From NCBI GenBank assembly GCA_017854855.1, contig JAFMGZ010000008.1:29024-93023 (forward strand): a DNA stretch of 64,000 nucleotides, given 5' to 3'. The notes beneath the pieces were generated by a model. It was not told the origin of the DNA. It ran no database searches and saw only the letters and a list, made by a program, of their open reading frames with translations. The DNA comes from Sulfitobacter sp. GTDB taxonomy: Bacteria; Pseudomonadota; Alphaproteobacteria; Rhodobacterales; Rhodobacteraceae. The translations under genes and the position numbers were made by a program. Position 1 is the stretch's first letter, and each line of letters begins with the position of its first letter. Shown one piece after another: positions 55,754 to 64,000 of the stretch.

Positions 55754-57292
55754 ATGACAGACCAATCCCCCATGCGCAGCGGCGGCCGTGCCGCACGCCG
55801 CGCCGCACGCGCCAAACCACTTGCCAGCCACCTGCGCCCGATACGTCCCGGCATGGACGGCGGCATGTATAAACCACTGACCCAAGAGGGTGTCGAAGCG
55901 ATCCACCGCGCCGCACTCCAGGCCTTGGAAGAAATCGGCCTTGCCGATGCGCCGCCCTCGGGCGTTGCCTATCTGACGGCCGCAGGGGCGGTTCAGGGCG
56001 ATGACGGGCGGATCCGTTTTCCCCCGGCATTGGTCGAAGACGCGCTGGCCCGCGCCAACCGCGCAGTCACCCTATGCGCACGCGACCCGGCCCATGACCT
56101 GCAGCTGTCGGGGACCCGCGTGCATTACGGGACTGCGGGTGCCGCGGTGCATCTGGTGGATGTCGAAGACAACAGCTACCGCGAATGCGGGGTGCAGGAT
56201 CTGCATGACGCAGCACGTATCACCGATCAACTGGACAATATCCACTTTCTGCAGCGCCCCATGGTCTGCCGGGACATCACCGACAACCGCGAGATGGATC
56301 TGAATTCGATCTACAGCTGCTGTGCAGGCACGATGAAACATGTGGGCGTCTCGTTTACCGATCCCGCCTATGTCAAAGATGCCATGGAAATGTTGCATCT
56401 GATCGCCGGCGGTGAGGACAAATGGCGCGAGCGCCCTTTCGTGTCCAACTCCAACTGCTTTGTCGTGCCCCCGATGAAATTCGCCACGGAATCCTGTCTG
56501 GTCATGGAGGAAGTGATCAAGGGCGGCATGCCGGTTCTATTGCTGTCGGCTGGCATGGCCGGGGCCACGGCCCCCTCAACCGTCGCAGGCGCGATCGTGC
56601 AGGCGGTGGCCGAATGCCTGGCCGGTCTGGTCTATGTCGATGCGGTCAAACCCGGGCATCCGGTGATCTTTGGCACCTGGCCCTTTGGACTTGATCTGCG
56701 ATCAGGTGCCATGACGGGCGGGTCGGGCGAACAAGCGCTGTTGTCTTCGGGCTGTGCCCAGATGCATCATTTCTATGGGCTGCCCGGAGGGGCTGCTGGC
56801 GGTATCGCAGATGCCAAGATGCCTGACATGCAAGCCGGGTGGGAACAGATGTGTTCTAACGTGATGACCGGACTGTCGGGGTGCAACATGATCTATGAGG
56901 CGGCGGGCATGCATGCCTCGCTCTTGGGCTTTTGCCATGAATCGCTGATCCTGGGCGATGACCTGATCGGACAGGCCCTGCGCTGTGTCCGCGGCATTGA
57001 GGTCAACGAAGAGACCTTGGCCGTCGATCAGATCCGCGAGGTCTGTATGGGCGGCCCGGGGCATTACCTGGGCACCGAACAGACCCTGAGCCGGATGGAG
57101 ACAGATCATGTCTATCCCCGACTTGGCAACAGATCATCGCCCAAGGAATGGGCAGAGCTGGGCAAGCCGGACCTGATCAAGAACGCCACCGCGCGCAAGG
57201 AAGAGATCCTGAGCCAACGTTCAAGAGCGCGGTTCGACCCCATGGTCGACAGGGAAATCCGGGCCAAGTTCAAGATTCACCTGCCTGAGTGA
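55754..57292 (+). CDS. MttB-family (trimethylamine methyltransferase-like) protein, non-pyrrolysine
   Basis: A 512-residue MttB-superfamily protein with an uninterrupted reading frame, so no in-frame amber codon for pyrrolysine. Landmarks: GMYKPLTQEGVEAIHRAAL, VHYGTAGAAVHLVDV, CCAGTMKHVGVSF, SAGMAGATAPSTVAGA, GTWPFGLDLRSGAMTGGSGE and VNEETLAVDQI. Non-Pyl relatives such as MtgB move methyl groups from quaternary amines (glycine betaine and similar) to a corrinoid protein. No corrinoid protein or reactivase is next to it here, so the methyl acceptor is unknown. Start 55754 (MTDQSPMRSGG) is family-like. Confidence 0.85.
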   Translation: MTDQSPMRSGGRAARRAARAKPLASHLRPIRPGMDGGMYKPLTQEGVEAIHRAALQALEEIGLADAPPSGVAYLTAAGAVQGDDGRIRFPPALVEDALARANRAVTLCARDPAHDLQLSGTRVHYGTAGAAVHLVDVEDNSYRECGVQDLHDAARITDQLDNIHFLQRPMVCRDITDNREMDLNSIYSCCAGTMKHVGVSFTDPAYVKDAMEMLHLIAGGEDKWRERPFVSNSNCFVVPPMKFATESCLVMEEVIKGGMPVLLLSAGMAGATAPSTVAGAIVQAVAECLAGLVYVDAVKPGHPVIFGTWPFGLDLRSGAMTGGSGEQALLSSGCAQMHHFYGLPGGAAGGIADAKMPDMQAGWEQMCSNVMTGLSGCNMIYEAAGMHASLLGFCHESLILGDDLIGQALRCVRGIEVNEETLAVDQIREVCMGGPGHYLGTEQTLSRMETDHVYPRLGNRSSPKEWAELGKPDLIKNATARKEEILSQRSRARFDPMVDREIRAKFKIHLPE

Positions 57293-57356
57293 AAAACTTA
57301 ATTATATCATTTACTTACGCGGCTTTCGCAAATGCCCCGAGCCCTTAAAAACACGC

Positions 57357-57385
57357 GCCCCCGCACCTCATTGCGGGGGCTCTTT
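57357..57385 (+). terminator. Intrinsic terminator for the MttB-family gene
   Basis: A perfect 9-bp stem GCCCCCGCA/TGCGGGGGC with loop CCTCAT, followed by TCTTT. It lies 64 bases after the stop. Confidence 0.85.
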
Positions 57386-57435
57386 AATGTCAGGTCGGGC
57401 ATGGGTGCAGGGCCGCCCTGATCTGCCGCCCTGTT

Positions 57436-57693
57436 TCAGCCCTTGCCGGGAACCGGTATCAGGCCCGCCTCCTGCGCGGCCTGCACCTCATCCTCATCAA
57501 GTGCGCCATCCGCGTTCAGATCCATGGACGAAAATTGTTCGGCCGTGATGTCAGGCAAGATCGCCTGCACTTCCATCACGCTCAGCAGCCCGTCACCATT
57601 GGTGTCCACTTCGGCGGCAATGGCCGCGAAAGCACAGACAGGCAGGCCGAGCAAGGCTGCAACAAGGCGGGTCATCTGGATTGGTCCGGTCAT
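57436..57693 (-). CDS. Small secreted EF-hand protein
   Basis: Eighty-five residues: a signal peptide (MTRLVAALLGLPVCAFAAIA) and two canonical EF-hand loops, DTNGDGLLSVME (30-41) and DLNADGALDEDE (58-69), with all calcium-ligand positions filled. A periplasmic calcium-binding role is likely. The start at 57693 has AGGGAG seven bases upstream. It faces the MttB gene across a terminator and has no obvious partner. Confidence 0.82.
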   Translation of the reverse strand: MTGPIQMTRLVAALLGLPVCAFAAIAAEVDTNGDGLLSVMEVQAILPDITAEQFSSMDLNADGALDEDEVQAAQEAGLIPVPGKG

Positions 57694-58304
57694 TCGGGGT
57701 CTCCCTTTGTTGGGTTTCAACAAGCACAGGCTGTGACGCCTCTATCCTGTATGACGCATCAGATCGCCTTTGCATCCGGGGTTATGCAGGGACGCGCGGC
57801 TGCTTGCCGATCGGGCATATCCGCCTGCGCGGGGAGCTGCCGAAAAAGCGGGTCCTGCGGTGATCGGCGGAAAGCCCCGAAGCGATTTTGCTGTGGCTGC
57901 GGCTGTGCTGCGGGTCTTTGCGTTGATTACGCAGCTGCGTTGGATTGGGGCTCTGCCCCAAACCCCGAGGTATTTTGGGCCAAAAAGAGGGGCAAGGGGT
58001 TTTTGGGTCATGCCGGGTGGTGGGGCGGTTTATCAGGGAGACGGGGTGCGCATCGGCATGTCCGGTGTTTTGCTGCGCACCTGGGGGGCATCGCAAACCG
58101 ACAGGCGTCCTGCTGAAAAGAAGAAAGGGAGAGCCTGAGCCCTCCCTGAGTTTCGCCGTTCAGGCTCAATATGTTAACCGCTCGATGTTTTTTTGCCTGC
58201 GGCCTGAACGTCGTCCAGAGCGAGCGCACTCGCTCCGTGTCTTGTGCCCCGGCGGTGCCGGAACTGCAAAGTGGGGCACAGAGCGCGCCCCACCCTATCT
58301 GGTA
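57694..58304. other. Intergenic region with repeat-like hairpins
   Basis: About 610 bases with no supported gene. It has GC-rich structure: a stretch at 57945-57990 starting TTGGGGCTCTGCCCCAA, then ACCCCGAGGTATTTTGG and CAAAAAGAGGGG, which resembles extragenic repeats I recall from Rhodobacteraceae genomes. An inverted repeat GAGCCTGA/TCAGGCTC lies at 58131-58167 with a competing AGGGAG/CTCCCT stem inside it, and GAGCGAG/CTCGCTC at 58218-58235. The part near 57694-57720 holds the EF-hand promoter. Confidence 0.5.
58271..58293 (-). terminator. Intrinsic terminator for nrdJ
   Basis: Stem GTGGGGC/GCCCCAC with a nine-base loop, 11 bases downstream of the nrdJ stop when read on the minus strand, followed by TTTG. 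The T-run is short. Confidence 0.65.
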
Positions 58305-61300
58305 TCAGCTGCAGCCCGAGGTGCCGCCGCAGGTGTTGCACTTCATGCAGGTGCCGTTGCGCACCAGCGTGTAGTTGCCACATTCGCCACAGGCCTCGCC
58401 CTCATAGCCCTGCATCTTGGCCTTGGTCCGCGCGTCAAGTGACACCGCACCAGAGGATACCGCCGTGCTGGAGGCCATGGCCACCGCTACGCCGCCTGCT
58501 GCGGCCGCAGTGGGGACTTGCAGCATTGTCGTGTCCATACCGCCCTGCAGAACCATCAGTTCCTGCGGCAGACGGTTGCGCAGATAGCCGCTTGAGCTGA
58601 TCTGTTTGAGCACTTCGAGCGAACGCGATGCTGCTGTTTCGGACAATTCAGCGACATTGCCGACATTCTCTTCTTCTTCGCCCTTGCCAAGATCGTCGAA
58701 TGTAGCCCCTTCGGGCTTTACATGCGCCAGATCCGTGCGGTCCAGATAGCTGACCGCCAGTTCGCGGAAGATGTAATCGAGGATCGAGGTCGCGTTCTTG
58801 ATGCTGTCGTTGCCCTGAACCATCCCTGCGGGTTCAAACTTGGTGAAGGTGAAGGCATCGACGAATTCCTCAAGCGGCACACCGTATTGCAGGCCAACCG
58901 ACACTGCGATGGCGAAGTTGTTCATCATGGCCCGGAAGCCTGCACCCTCTTTGTGCATGTCGATGAAAATCTCGCCCAGCTTGCCGTCCCCGTATTCGCC
59001 GGTGCGCAGATAGACCTTGTGGCCGCCCACGATGGCTTTTTGGGTGTAGCCCTTGCGGCGCTGGGGCATCTTTTCGCGGCTGCGGTTGATGATTTCCTTG
59101 ACGATGATCTTTTCGACGATCTTTTCGGCCAGAACAGTGGCTTTTTCCTGGTTGGAGCCGGATTCAAGGATTTCCGCCGCCTCGTCGTCATCCTCGACCA
59201 GCGATGCGGCCAGGGGCTGGGACAATTTGGAGCCGTCACGGTAGAGCGCATTTGCCTTGATGCCCAAAGACCAGCTTAGCTCATAGGCTTTCTGGCAATC
59301 GGTGATCGTTGCATCATTCGGCATGTTGATCGTCTTGGAGATCGCGCCGGAGATGAAGGATTGCGCTGCCGCCATCATGTAGATGTGGCTGTTGACGGAC
59401 AGGTAGCGCTTGCCCTTCTTGCCGCAGGGGTTGGCGCAGTCAAAGATGCTGTAATGATCAGTCTTGAGATGTGGTGCGCCCTCAAGCGTCATGGTCCCGC
59501 AGACATGGTCATTGGCCGCCTCGATGTCCTTGCGGGAAAAGCCGAGGGATTTCAGCAGATCAAAGGACGGATCGTTCAGTTTTTCGGCCGGGATGCCCAG
59601 CACCTGGGTGCAGAACTCTTCGCCCAGCGTCCACTGGTTGAACACAAACCGGATGTCAAAGGCCTGCGCCAGTGCCGCATCCACCTTGGCCAGCTCGTTG
59701 GGGCCAAACCCATGGCCCATCAGCGAGGTGTGGTTGATGCCCGGCGCATTGCCGATGGAGCCATGGCCCACCGCATAAGATACGATCTCTTCGATCTGGG
59801 CCGAACCGTAGCCCAGTTTTTCCAAAGCTGCCGGCACGGATTGGTTGATGATCTTGAAGTAGCCACCACCGGCCAGCTTCTTGAACTTGACCAGGGCAAA
59901 ATCCGGCTCGATCCCGGTGGTGTCACAATCCATCACCAGGCCGATGGTGCCGGTTGGGGCGATCACGGATGTCTGTGCGTTGCGGTAGCCGTGCTGCTCG
60001 CCCAGTTTCAGCGCCTCGTCCCAGCAGGAGGTGGCGACGTCGACCAGACCGGCCTGCGGGCAATTTGCATGATCCAGCGGCACCGGTTTGATCGCCAGCT
60101 TTTCATAGCCTTCCGCCTTGCCATAGGCGGCGTTGCGGTGGTTGCGCATGACGCGCAGCATATGCGCTGCGTTCTTGTCATAGCCGGGGAATGCCCCCAG
60201 CTCTCCGGCCATCTCAGCGGAGGTGGCATAGGCGACACCAGTCATGATCGCGGTCAGGGCACCGCACAGCGCGCGGCCCTCGTCGCTGTCATAGGAAAAG
60301 CCCATGTTCATCAGCAGACCGCCGATGTTTGCATAGCCCAGGCCCAAGGTACGGAAGTCGTAAGACCGCTGAGCGATCTCTTTTGACGGGAATTGCGCCA
60401 TCATCACAGAGATTTCCAGCGTGACGGTCCACAGACGCGAGGCATGCATGTAATCTTCGACGTTGAACACACCGTCCTCGAGGAAGGTCAGCAAGTTCAT
60501 CGACGCAAGGTTACAGGCGGTATCGTCAAGGAACATATATTCCGAACAGGGGTTGGACCCGCGGATCGCACCGTCTTCGGGGCAGGTGTGCCAATCGTTG
60601 ACCGTGTCGTGATACTGGATGCCCGGATCGGCACAGGCCCATGCGGCATGGCCGACCTGTTCCCACAGGTCACGGGCGCGGATGGTCTTGGCCACTTTGC
60701 CTGTCACGCGGTCCAGCAGTTCCCAATCGGCGTCTTTTTCGACAGCTGTCAGGAACCCGTTCGTCACGCGGATGGAGTTGTTGGAGTTCTGGCCGGAGAC
60801 GGAGTTATAGGCCTCGGAATCCCAATCTGTATCGTAGGTCGGAAATTCGATGGAGGTATGCCCCTGCTTGGCATAATCCAGCACGCGTTTGACATAAGTC
60901 TCTGGGATTGCGACCTTTTTGGCCTCACGGATCGCAGCTTTCAACTGGTCGTTCTTGGCCGGGTCATAGGCGTCTTCCGCAGCACCGTCCCAGGCTTTGA
61001 TGGCTGCGAACAAAAGGTTCAGTTTTTGCTCGTGCATCTTGGAGCCAGCCACGATGGAGGCCACCTTTTGCTCTTCGAGCACCTTCCAATTGATGAAGTC
61101 CTCGATATCGGGGTGGTCGGCGTCGACGATGACCATCTTGGCCGCACGGCGCGTGGTGCCGCCTGATTTGATGGCACCTGCCGCGCGGTCACCGATTTTC
61201 AGGAAACCCATCAGGCCAGAGGATTTGCCGCCCCCCGACAGTTTCTCGCCTGCGCCGCGCAGGCTTGAAAAGTTGGTGCCGGTGCCGGAGCCGTATTTGA

Positions 61301-61949
61301 ACAGCCGCGCCTCACGCACCCACAGATCCATGATGCCGCCATCCCCAACCAGATCGTCGGCGACGGACTGGATAAAGCAGGCATGGGGCTGGGGATGTTC
61401 GTAAGAGGATTTGGAACGGGTCAGTTTTCCGGTCTGGTAGTCCACGTAGTAGTGGCCCTGCGCCGGGCCATCGATACCATAGGCCCAGTGCAGGCCGGTG
61501 TTGAACCATTGGGGCGAATTCGGCGCGCCGCGCTGCGAGGCAAGGATGTGGCGCATTTCATCGTAATAGGCCCGTGCGTCTGGCTCGGTGGTGAAATAGC
61601 CGCCCTTCCAGCCCCAATAGGTCCAGGCACCCGCCAAACGGTCAAACACCTGCTTGGAGGAGGTCTCGCCTCCCATTTCGGCCCCGTCCGCAGGGACAGA
61701 GCGCCACAGAAACTCTGGCACGCCCTTTTCTTTGACTTTCTTCAGCGATGATGGGACGCCCGCCTTGCGGAAATATTTCTGCGCGATCACGTCGCTGGCC
61801 ACTTGGCTCCAGCTTGACGGCACTTCGACATCGTCCAATTTGAAAACCACCGAACCGTCAGGATTGCGGATCTCGGATACGGTCGTGATGAAATCCAGAT
61901 CTGCGTAGGCATCCTGCCCTGCCGTGGTGAATTTGCGTTCGATTTTCAT
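58305..61949 (-). CDS. nrdJ: Vitamin B12-dependent (class II) ribonucleotide reductase NrdJ
   Basis: A 1214-residue class II RNR that makes deoxyribonucleotides using adenosylcobalamin and needs no oxygen or second subunit. Landmarks: [31 protein letters not shown] with a redox cysteine, [31 protein letters not shown] with the catalytic Cys/Glu region, and [19 protein letters not shown]. The C-terminal 30 residues carry CGEC and CMKCNTCGG, a zinc-ribbon/redox tail. Start 61949 ([11 protein letters not shown]) has GAGG upstream. A long regulatory region precedes it. Confidence 0.95.
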   Translation of the reverse strand: MKIERKFTTAGQDAYADLDFITTVSEIRNPDGSVVFKLDDVEVPSSWSQVASDVIAQKYFRKAGVPSSLKKVKEKGVPEFLWRSVPADGAEMGGETSSKQVFDRLAGAWTYWGWKGGYFTTEPDARAYYDEMRHILASQRGAPNSPQWFNTGLHWAYGIDGPAQGHYYVDYQTGKLTRSKSSYEHPQPHACFIQSVADDLVGDGGIMDLWVREARLFKYGSGTGTNFSSLRGAGEKLSGGGKSSGLMGFLKIGDRAAGAIKSGGTTRRAAKMVIVDADHPDIEDFINWKVLEEQKVASIVAGSKMHEQKLNLLFAAIKAWDGAAEDAYDPAKNDQLKAAIREAKKVAIPETYVKRVLDYAKQGHTSIEFPTYDTDWDSEAYNSVSGQNSNNSIRVTNGFLTAVEKDADWELLDRVTGKVAKTIRARDLWEQVGHAAWACADPGIQYHDTVNDWHTCPEDGAIRGSNPCSEYMFLDDTACNLASMNLLTFLEDGVFNVEDYMHASRLWTVTLEISVMMAQFPSKEIAQRSYDFRTLGLGYANIGGLLMNMGFSYDSDEGRALCGALTAIMTGVAYATSAEMAGELGAFPGYDKNAAHMLRVMRNHRNAAYGKAEGYEKLAIKPVPLDHANCPQAGLVDVATSCWDEALKLGEQHGYRNAQTSVIAPTGTIGLVMDCDTTGIEPDFALVKFKKLAGGGYFKIINQSVPAALEKLGYGSAQIEEIVSYAVGHGSIGNAPGINHTSLMGHGFGPNELAKVDAALAQAFDIRFVFNQWTLGEEFCTQVLGIPAEKLNDPSFDLLKSLGFSRKDIEAANDHVCGTMTLEGAPHLKTDHYSIFDCANPCGKKGKRYLSVNSHIYMMAAAQSFISGAISKTINMPNDATITDCQKAYELSWSLGIKANALYRDGSKLSQPLAASLVEDDDEAAEILESGSNQEKATVLAEKIVEKIIVKEIINRSREKMPQRRKGYTQKAIVGGHKVYLRTGEYGDGKLGEIFIDMHKEGAGFRAMMNNFAIAVSVGLQYGVPLEEFVDAFTFTKFEPAGMVQGNDSIKNATSILDYIFRELAVSYLDRTDLAHVKPEGATFDDLGKGEEEENVGNVAELSETAASRSLEVLKQISSSGYLRNRLPQELMVLQGGMDTTMLQVPTAAAAGGVAVAMASSTAVSSGAVSLDARTKAKMQGYEGEACGECGNYTLVRNGTCMKCNTCGGTSGCS

Positions 61950-62774
61950 TATCGCTGCCTCTGTTTCAACTTGTCTAAACCCCGGTCGCTTTTGACATTC
62001 GCCAGCCGCGCCCAACCCCTCTTTCGTCGCCGTTGTCAGGCACAGATCCTACCCATCCCCCCTTTCGGTTGAGAGGAGCATTTTGCATATCTCGATCTTC
62101 TGACCTAACCTTCGTATGCGCCTGTACCCGGATCCGCCTATCAGTGTTAACCACTATATGTAGTAGCGTTTGATCCGGCCTGCACAAACTGGCGTATGAA
62201 GCCCTATTGGGTCAACGGGTTTTTTTCCCAATTTTCACAATAATGGGAGTTGACCTGCGGTCTGTTCTTTGGGCCGGCCCAGCCCCGGTGATTCAAACAG
62301 AAAATATCCCCATCAGCCGCATCAAGGGGCCGGGGAACTCTGGGTTGAATTATACACTGTTTATCGCAGGCTTAGCCTCTTGCGCTGAGGTAATGGGTGA
62401 ACTTATCCACAGGGAACCTGTGCAAAAAATGCTCCGGCGCGGGGCGGCAGAAAAAGTGCTGACAGAACAGTCCCCTTCACATTTCAGCAACATTCAATGC
62501 TGACACGCCAGAGAATCATTCATGTAAATCCGCGCTCTGATTACCATTAGATGTGTTTTTCCGGACAGCACACCACTACATCATGTGGCTGCATGTGACG
62601 AACAGCCCCCCTCGATAGAGGTCAGACCGCCAGGGTCGGCTGCGGTTCATCCAAAACACCCGAATGGTATGATGACAGCTGCGACACAAAAGACCATGTC
62701 CTGTGCGCCCTGCCCAAAACTACAGCGGTCTTGAAAAACAAGACCGCAATCGAGATGTAGATTAAGAGAAAAAG
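61950..62774. promoter_or_regulatory. Long nrdJ upstream region with NrdR-like and DnaA-box motifs
   Basis: An 825-base stretch without a supported gene. CCACTATATGTAGTAG at 62151-62166, about 200 bases before nrdJ, is close to the NrdR-box palindrome. A perfect DnaA box TTATCCACA is at 62403-62411 and a one-mismatch box TTATACACT at 62350-62358. A 98-codon plus-strand frame at 62207-62503 has no Shine-Dalgarno sequence, covers these boxes and is discounted. No cobalamin-riboswitch pattern was seen. Confidence 0.55.
62725..62747 (-). terminator. Hairpin downstream of tRNA-Pro(TGG)
   Basis: A perfect 9-bp stem GCGGTCTTG/CAAGACCGC with a five-base loop, 27 bases beyond the tRNA 3' end. On the minus strand TGTAGTTTTGG follows, so it can end the tRNA transcript. 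Confidence 0.65.
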
Positions 62775-62851
62775 TGGTCGGAGCGAGAGGATTCGAACCT
62801 CCGACCCCCTGTACCCAAAACAGGTGCGCTACCAGGCTGCGCCACGCTCCG
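62775..62851 (-). tRNA. tRNA-Pro(TGG)
   Basis: A 77-base cloverleaf on the minus strand with encoded CCA. The acceptor stem CGGAGCG pairs with CGCTCCG, the D-arm GCGCAGCCTGGTAGCGC is identical to that of the other tRNA-Pro in the window, and the anticodon stem CCTGT/ACAGG encloses TTTGGGT, anticodon TGG (reads CCA and, with wobble, CCG and others). The T-arm GGAGGTTCGAATCCTC is normal. Confidence 0.97.
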
Positions 62852-62907
62852 ACTGACGCCTCTTTAGCCAGTGTTCACGCGAATGAAAAGCCCTAGATTT
62901 GCAGAAT

Positions 62908-63411
62908 TTAGCATGGCCATGCCGGGGACCATTCATCATGCGCCGGATGGCGGACCTGCGTGCCCACATCAATGCCCAGACGCGCCGCCAGACCGCCATT
63001 GATTTCCAGCACCGTCAGAATGTCATCGCCCCCCATGATCGGGGTTTCATCCAGGGGAATGGCATTGTGGTGAATGTGCTGCACCACACCGCGCGCATCA
63101 ATAAACAGCATATCCAGCGGGATCAGCGTGTTGCGCATCCAAAAACTGGTGGTGCGCGGCTGCCGGTTCACAAAATACATCCCGGCGGCCAGGGGCAGCG
63201 ATGCGCGGTTCATCAGCCCCAGCGCCTGTTCCTCGGGTTCATCCGCCAGCTCGACGGTAAAGCGCGCGTTGCCCCAACTGCCTTTCAGATAAACCGTATC
63301 CACGCTGCAGTCCTGCGCGAATGCCGCCTGCCCCCACACCAATGAGAGCACAAGTACGGCATAAAACCTCAGCTGTCTGCCGACGGTTTGGAGTGAAGAA
63401 CTGTTTCCCAT
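62908..63411 (-). CDS. DUF192 family secreted protein
   Basis: A 167-residue DUF192 protein with an N-terminal signal (RFYAVLVLSLVWGQAAFAQ). The mature domain has VELADEPEEQALGLMNRASL, MYFVNRQPRTTSFWMRNTLIPLDMLF in two runs, and VLEINGGLAARLGIDVG, the standard DUF192 core. Function is unknown, though the fold is linked to small-molecule or metal binding. The ATG at 63411 has GAGG seven bases upstream and overlaps the end of the cold-shock gene by 43 bp. Confidence 0.87.
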   Translation of the reverse strand: MGNSSSLQTVGRQLRFYAVLVLSLVWGQAAFAQDCSVDTVYLKGSWGNARFTVELADEPEEQALGLMNRASLPLAAGMYFVNRQPRTTSFWMRNTLIPLDMLFIDARGVVQHIHHNAIPLDETPIMGGDDILTVLEINGGLAARLGIDVGTQVRHPAHDEWSPAWPC

Positions 63412-63944
63412 GCCTGTACCTCAACGGCCATCGCCCCGCGTTTGCCTTCGATGACCCGCACAGCCAAGGCTTCGCCCGGTTGCAGATCAGCAAGACCTGA
63501 TTGGCGCAAAATCTCTATGTGCAAGAAGACATCCTCGGGTCTGCCAAAGATATTCGCGAATCCAAACCCCTTGGCCTTGTCGAACCATTTGACGCGTGCA
63601 GGCTCCAATGGCGCGTCGCGCAGCACCTCGGGATCGACCCCCGATATGTCCGAAAGCGCGTCCGATTGCGCAGATTCGGGGGGCTGGATCGCTGTGATTT
63701 CCGTCGCCTGCACGCCCCGACTGGTCTGCTGAATGATCAGGCTGATCCGCGCCCCATCCGCGACAGAGCTTTGACCGAAATTCCGCAACACGTTGACATG
63801 TAACAAAATGTCCGGGCCACCCGTATCCGCCACGACAAAACCGAAGCCCTTCAACGGGTCAAACCATTTCACCACACCCTCTGCTGGGGTGCGTTCTGGG
63901 GGCGAATCATAATCGCCCAACTCTATCTGCTTCTCTTCGGTCAC
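63369..63944 (-). CDS. Cold-shock protein with two CSD domains
   Basis: A 191-residue protein with two cold-shock domains: residues about 22-85 (VVKWFDPLKGFGFV, DILLHVNVL) and 115-182 (ARVKWFDKAKGFGFA, DVFLHIEIL), each with RNP1- and RNP2-like nucleic-acid-binding motifs. They are joined by an acidic linker. The protein starts with a GTG at 63944, preceded by AAGG; no ATG is in a suitable place. Double-CSD proteins are frequent in Rhodobacterales and act as RNA chaperones. DUF192 follows with overlap. Confidence 0.9.
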   Translation of the reverse strand: MTEEKQIELGDYDSPPERTPAEGVVKWFDPLKGFGFVVADTGGPDILLHVNVLRNFGQSSVADGARISLIIQQTSRGVQATEITAIQPPESAQSDALSDISGVDPEVLRDAPLEPARVKWFDKAKGFGFANIFGRPEDVFLHIEILRQSGLADLQPGEALAVRVIEGKRGAMAVEVQAWETVLHSKPSADS

Positions 63945-64000
63945 CTAAATACCTTGGTCGTCATAAATTTCTTAACATTTGGGCGATGGGACAGGCCGAC

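Noticed and set aside
61950..62300. Cobalamin riboswitch upstream of nrdJ
   Set aside because: No B12-box-like sequence or multi-stem arrangement was found on the minus strand.
62207..62503. 98-codon plus-strand gene
   Set aside because: No ribosome binding site, no recognisable domain, and it covers the DnaA boxes of the nrdJ upstream region.

Overview
The window is GC-rich, densely coding alphaproteobacterial chromosome, most likely from a marine Roseobacter-group member of the Rhodobacteraceae. This rests on family-level features: surA-pdxA-rsmA, prfA-prmC-DUF4167, DUF177-rpmF, plsX-fabH-ihfA-merR and argS-SPOR-nagZ-scpA-scpB gene orders, a double-length dCTP deaminase, a B12-dependent class II ribonucleotide reductase, an OlsB-like lipid acyltransferase and a pyrrolysine-free MttB homologue. 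No rRNA, phage, transposase, integrase or CRISPR array was seen. It looks like core chromosome with a few accessory genes.

Layout. 1-2.7 kb: end of surA, then pdxA, rsmA and a lipoprotein, each overlapping the next by 4 bp. 2.7-9.3 kb (minus): DUF4167, prmC-prfA, a DUF1499 protein, and a tight three-gene operon of one M20 amidohydrolase and two different ureohydrolases. 9.3-13 kb (plus): mazG, nucleoside hydrolase, GNAT, selO. 13-20.5 kb: two EamA transporters, a DUF533 protein, a DEAD-box helicase, a Fur/Mur regulator, an AbrB-family membrane protein and enolase. 20.5-28 kb: GNAT, cupin, anmK, tyrS, a FemAB/GNAT-like protein, an ABC-F ATPase, an OlsB-like acyltransferase and a BamE-like lipoprotein. 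28-34 kb: DUF177-rpmF-plsX-fabH-ihfA-merR, tRNA-Pro(GGG), dcd. 34-41 kb (minus): scpB, scpA, nagZ, SPOR protein, argS and dgt, then erpA divergently. 41-46.9 kb: an uncharacterised protein with a 75-residue partner, xthA, HNH nuclease, esterase, AlkA-like glycosylase, cobK. 47-54 kb: MFS transporter, then a minus-strand run cysS-cimA-hydrolase-methyltransferase-phytoene-synthase-like gene. 54-64 kb: aminotransferase, MttB homologue, EF-hand protein, nrdJ, tRNA-Pro(TGG), DUF192 protein and a double cold-shock protein.

How they fit together. Most genes are housekeeping: translation (rsmA, prfA, prmC, tyrS, argS, cysS, two tRNAs), envelope and lipid synthesis (plsX, fabH, bamE, olsB-like, nagZ, anmK), chromosome and DNA maintenance (scpAB, ihfA, xthA, glycosylase) and nucleotide pools (dcd, dgt, mazG, nrdJ). 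Cobalamin links cobK to the B12-dependent NrdJ and, less directly, to the corrinoid-linked MttB family.

The most unusual signal is not a gene. Two ~190-nt repeats (21463-21653 and 43850-44037) each fold into one very long interrupted hairpin. They differ by paired, compensatory changes, and both lie just after the stop codon of a plus-strand gene in a convergent pair. Also notable are a 75-residue protein with a duplicated GxxVxLFT motif next to an uncharacterised gene, DnaA-box clusters at 42.8 kb and upstream of nrdJ, and an NrdR-like box upstream of nrdJ. Many start codons were moved inward from the longest possible frame to a start with a Shine-Dalgarno sequence or family-typical N-terminus; each entry says why.
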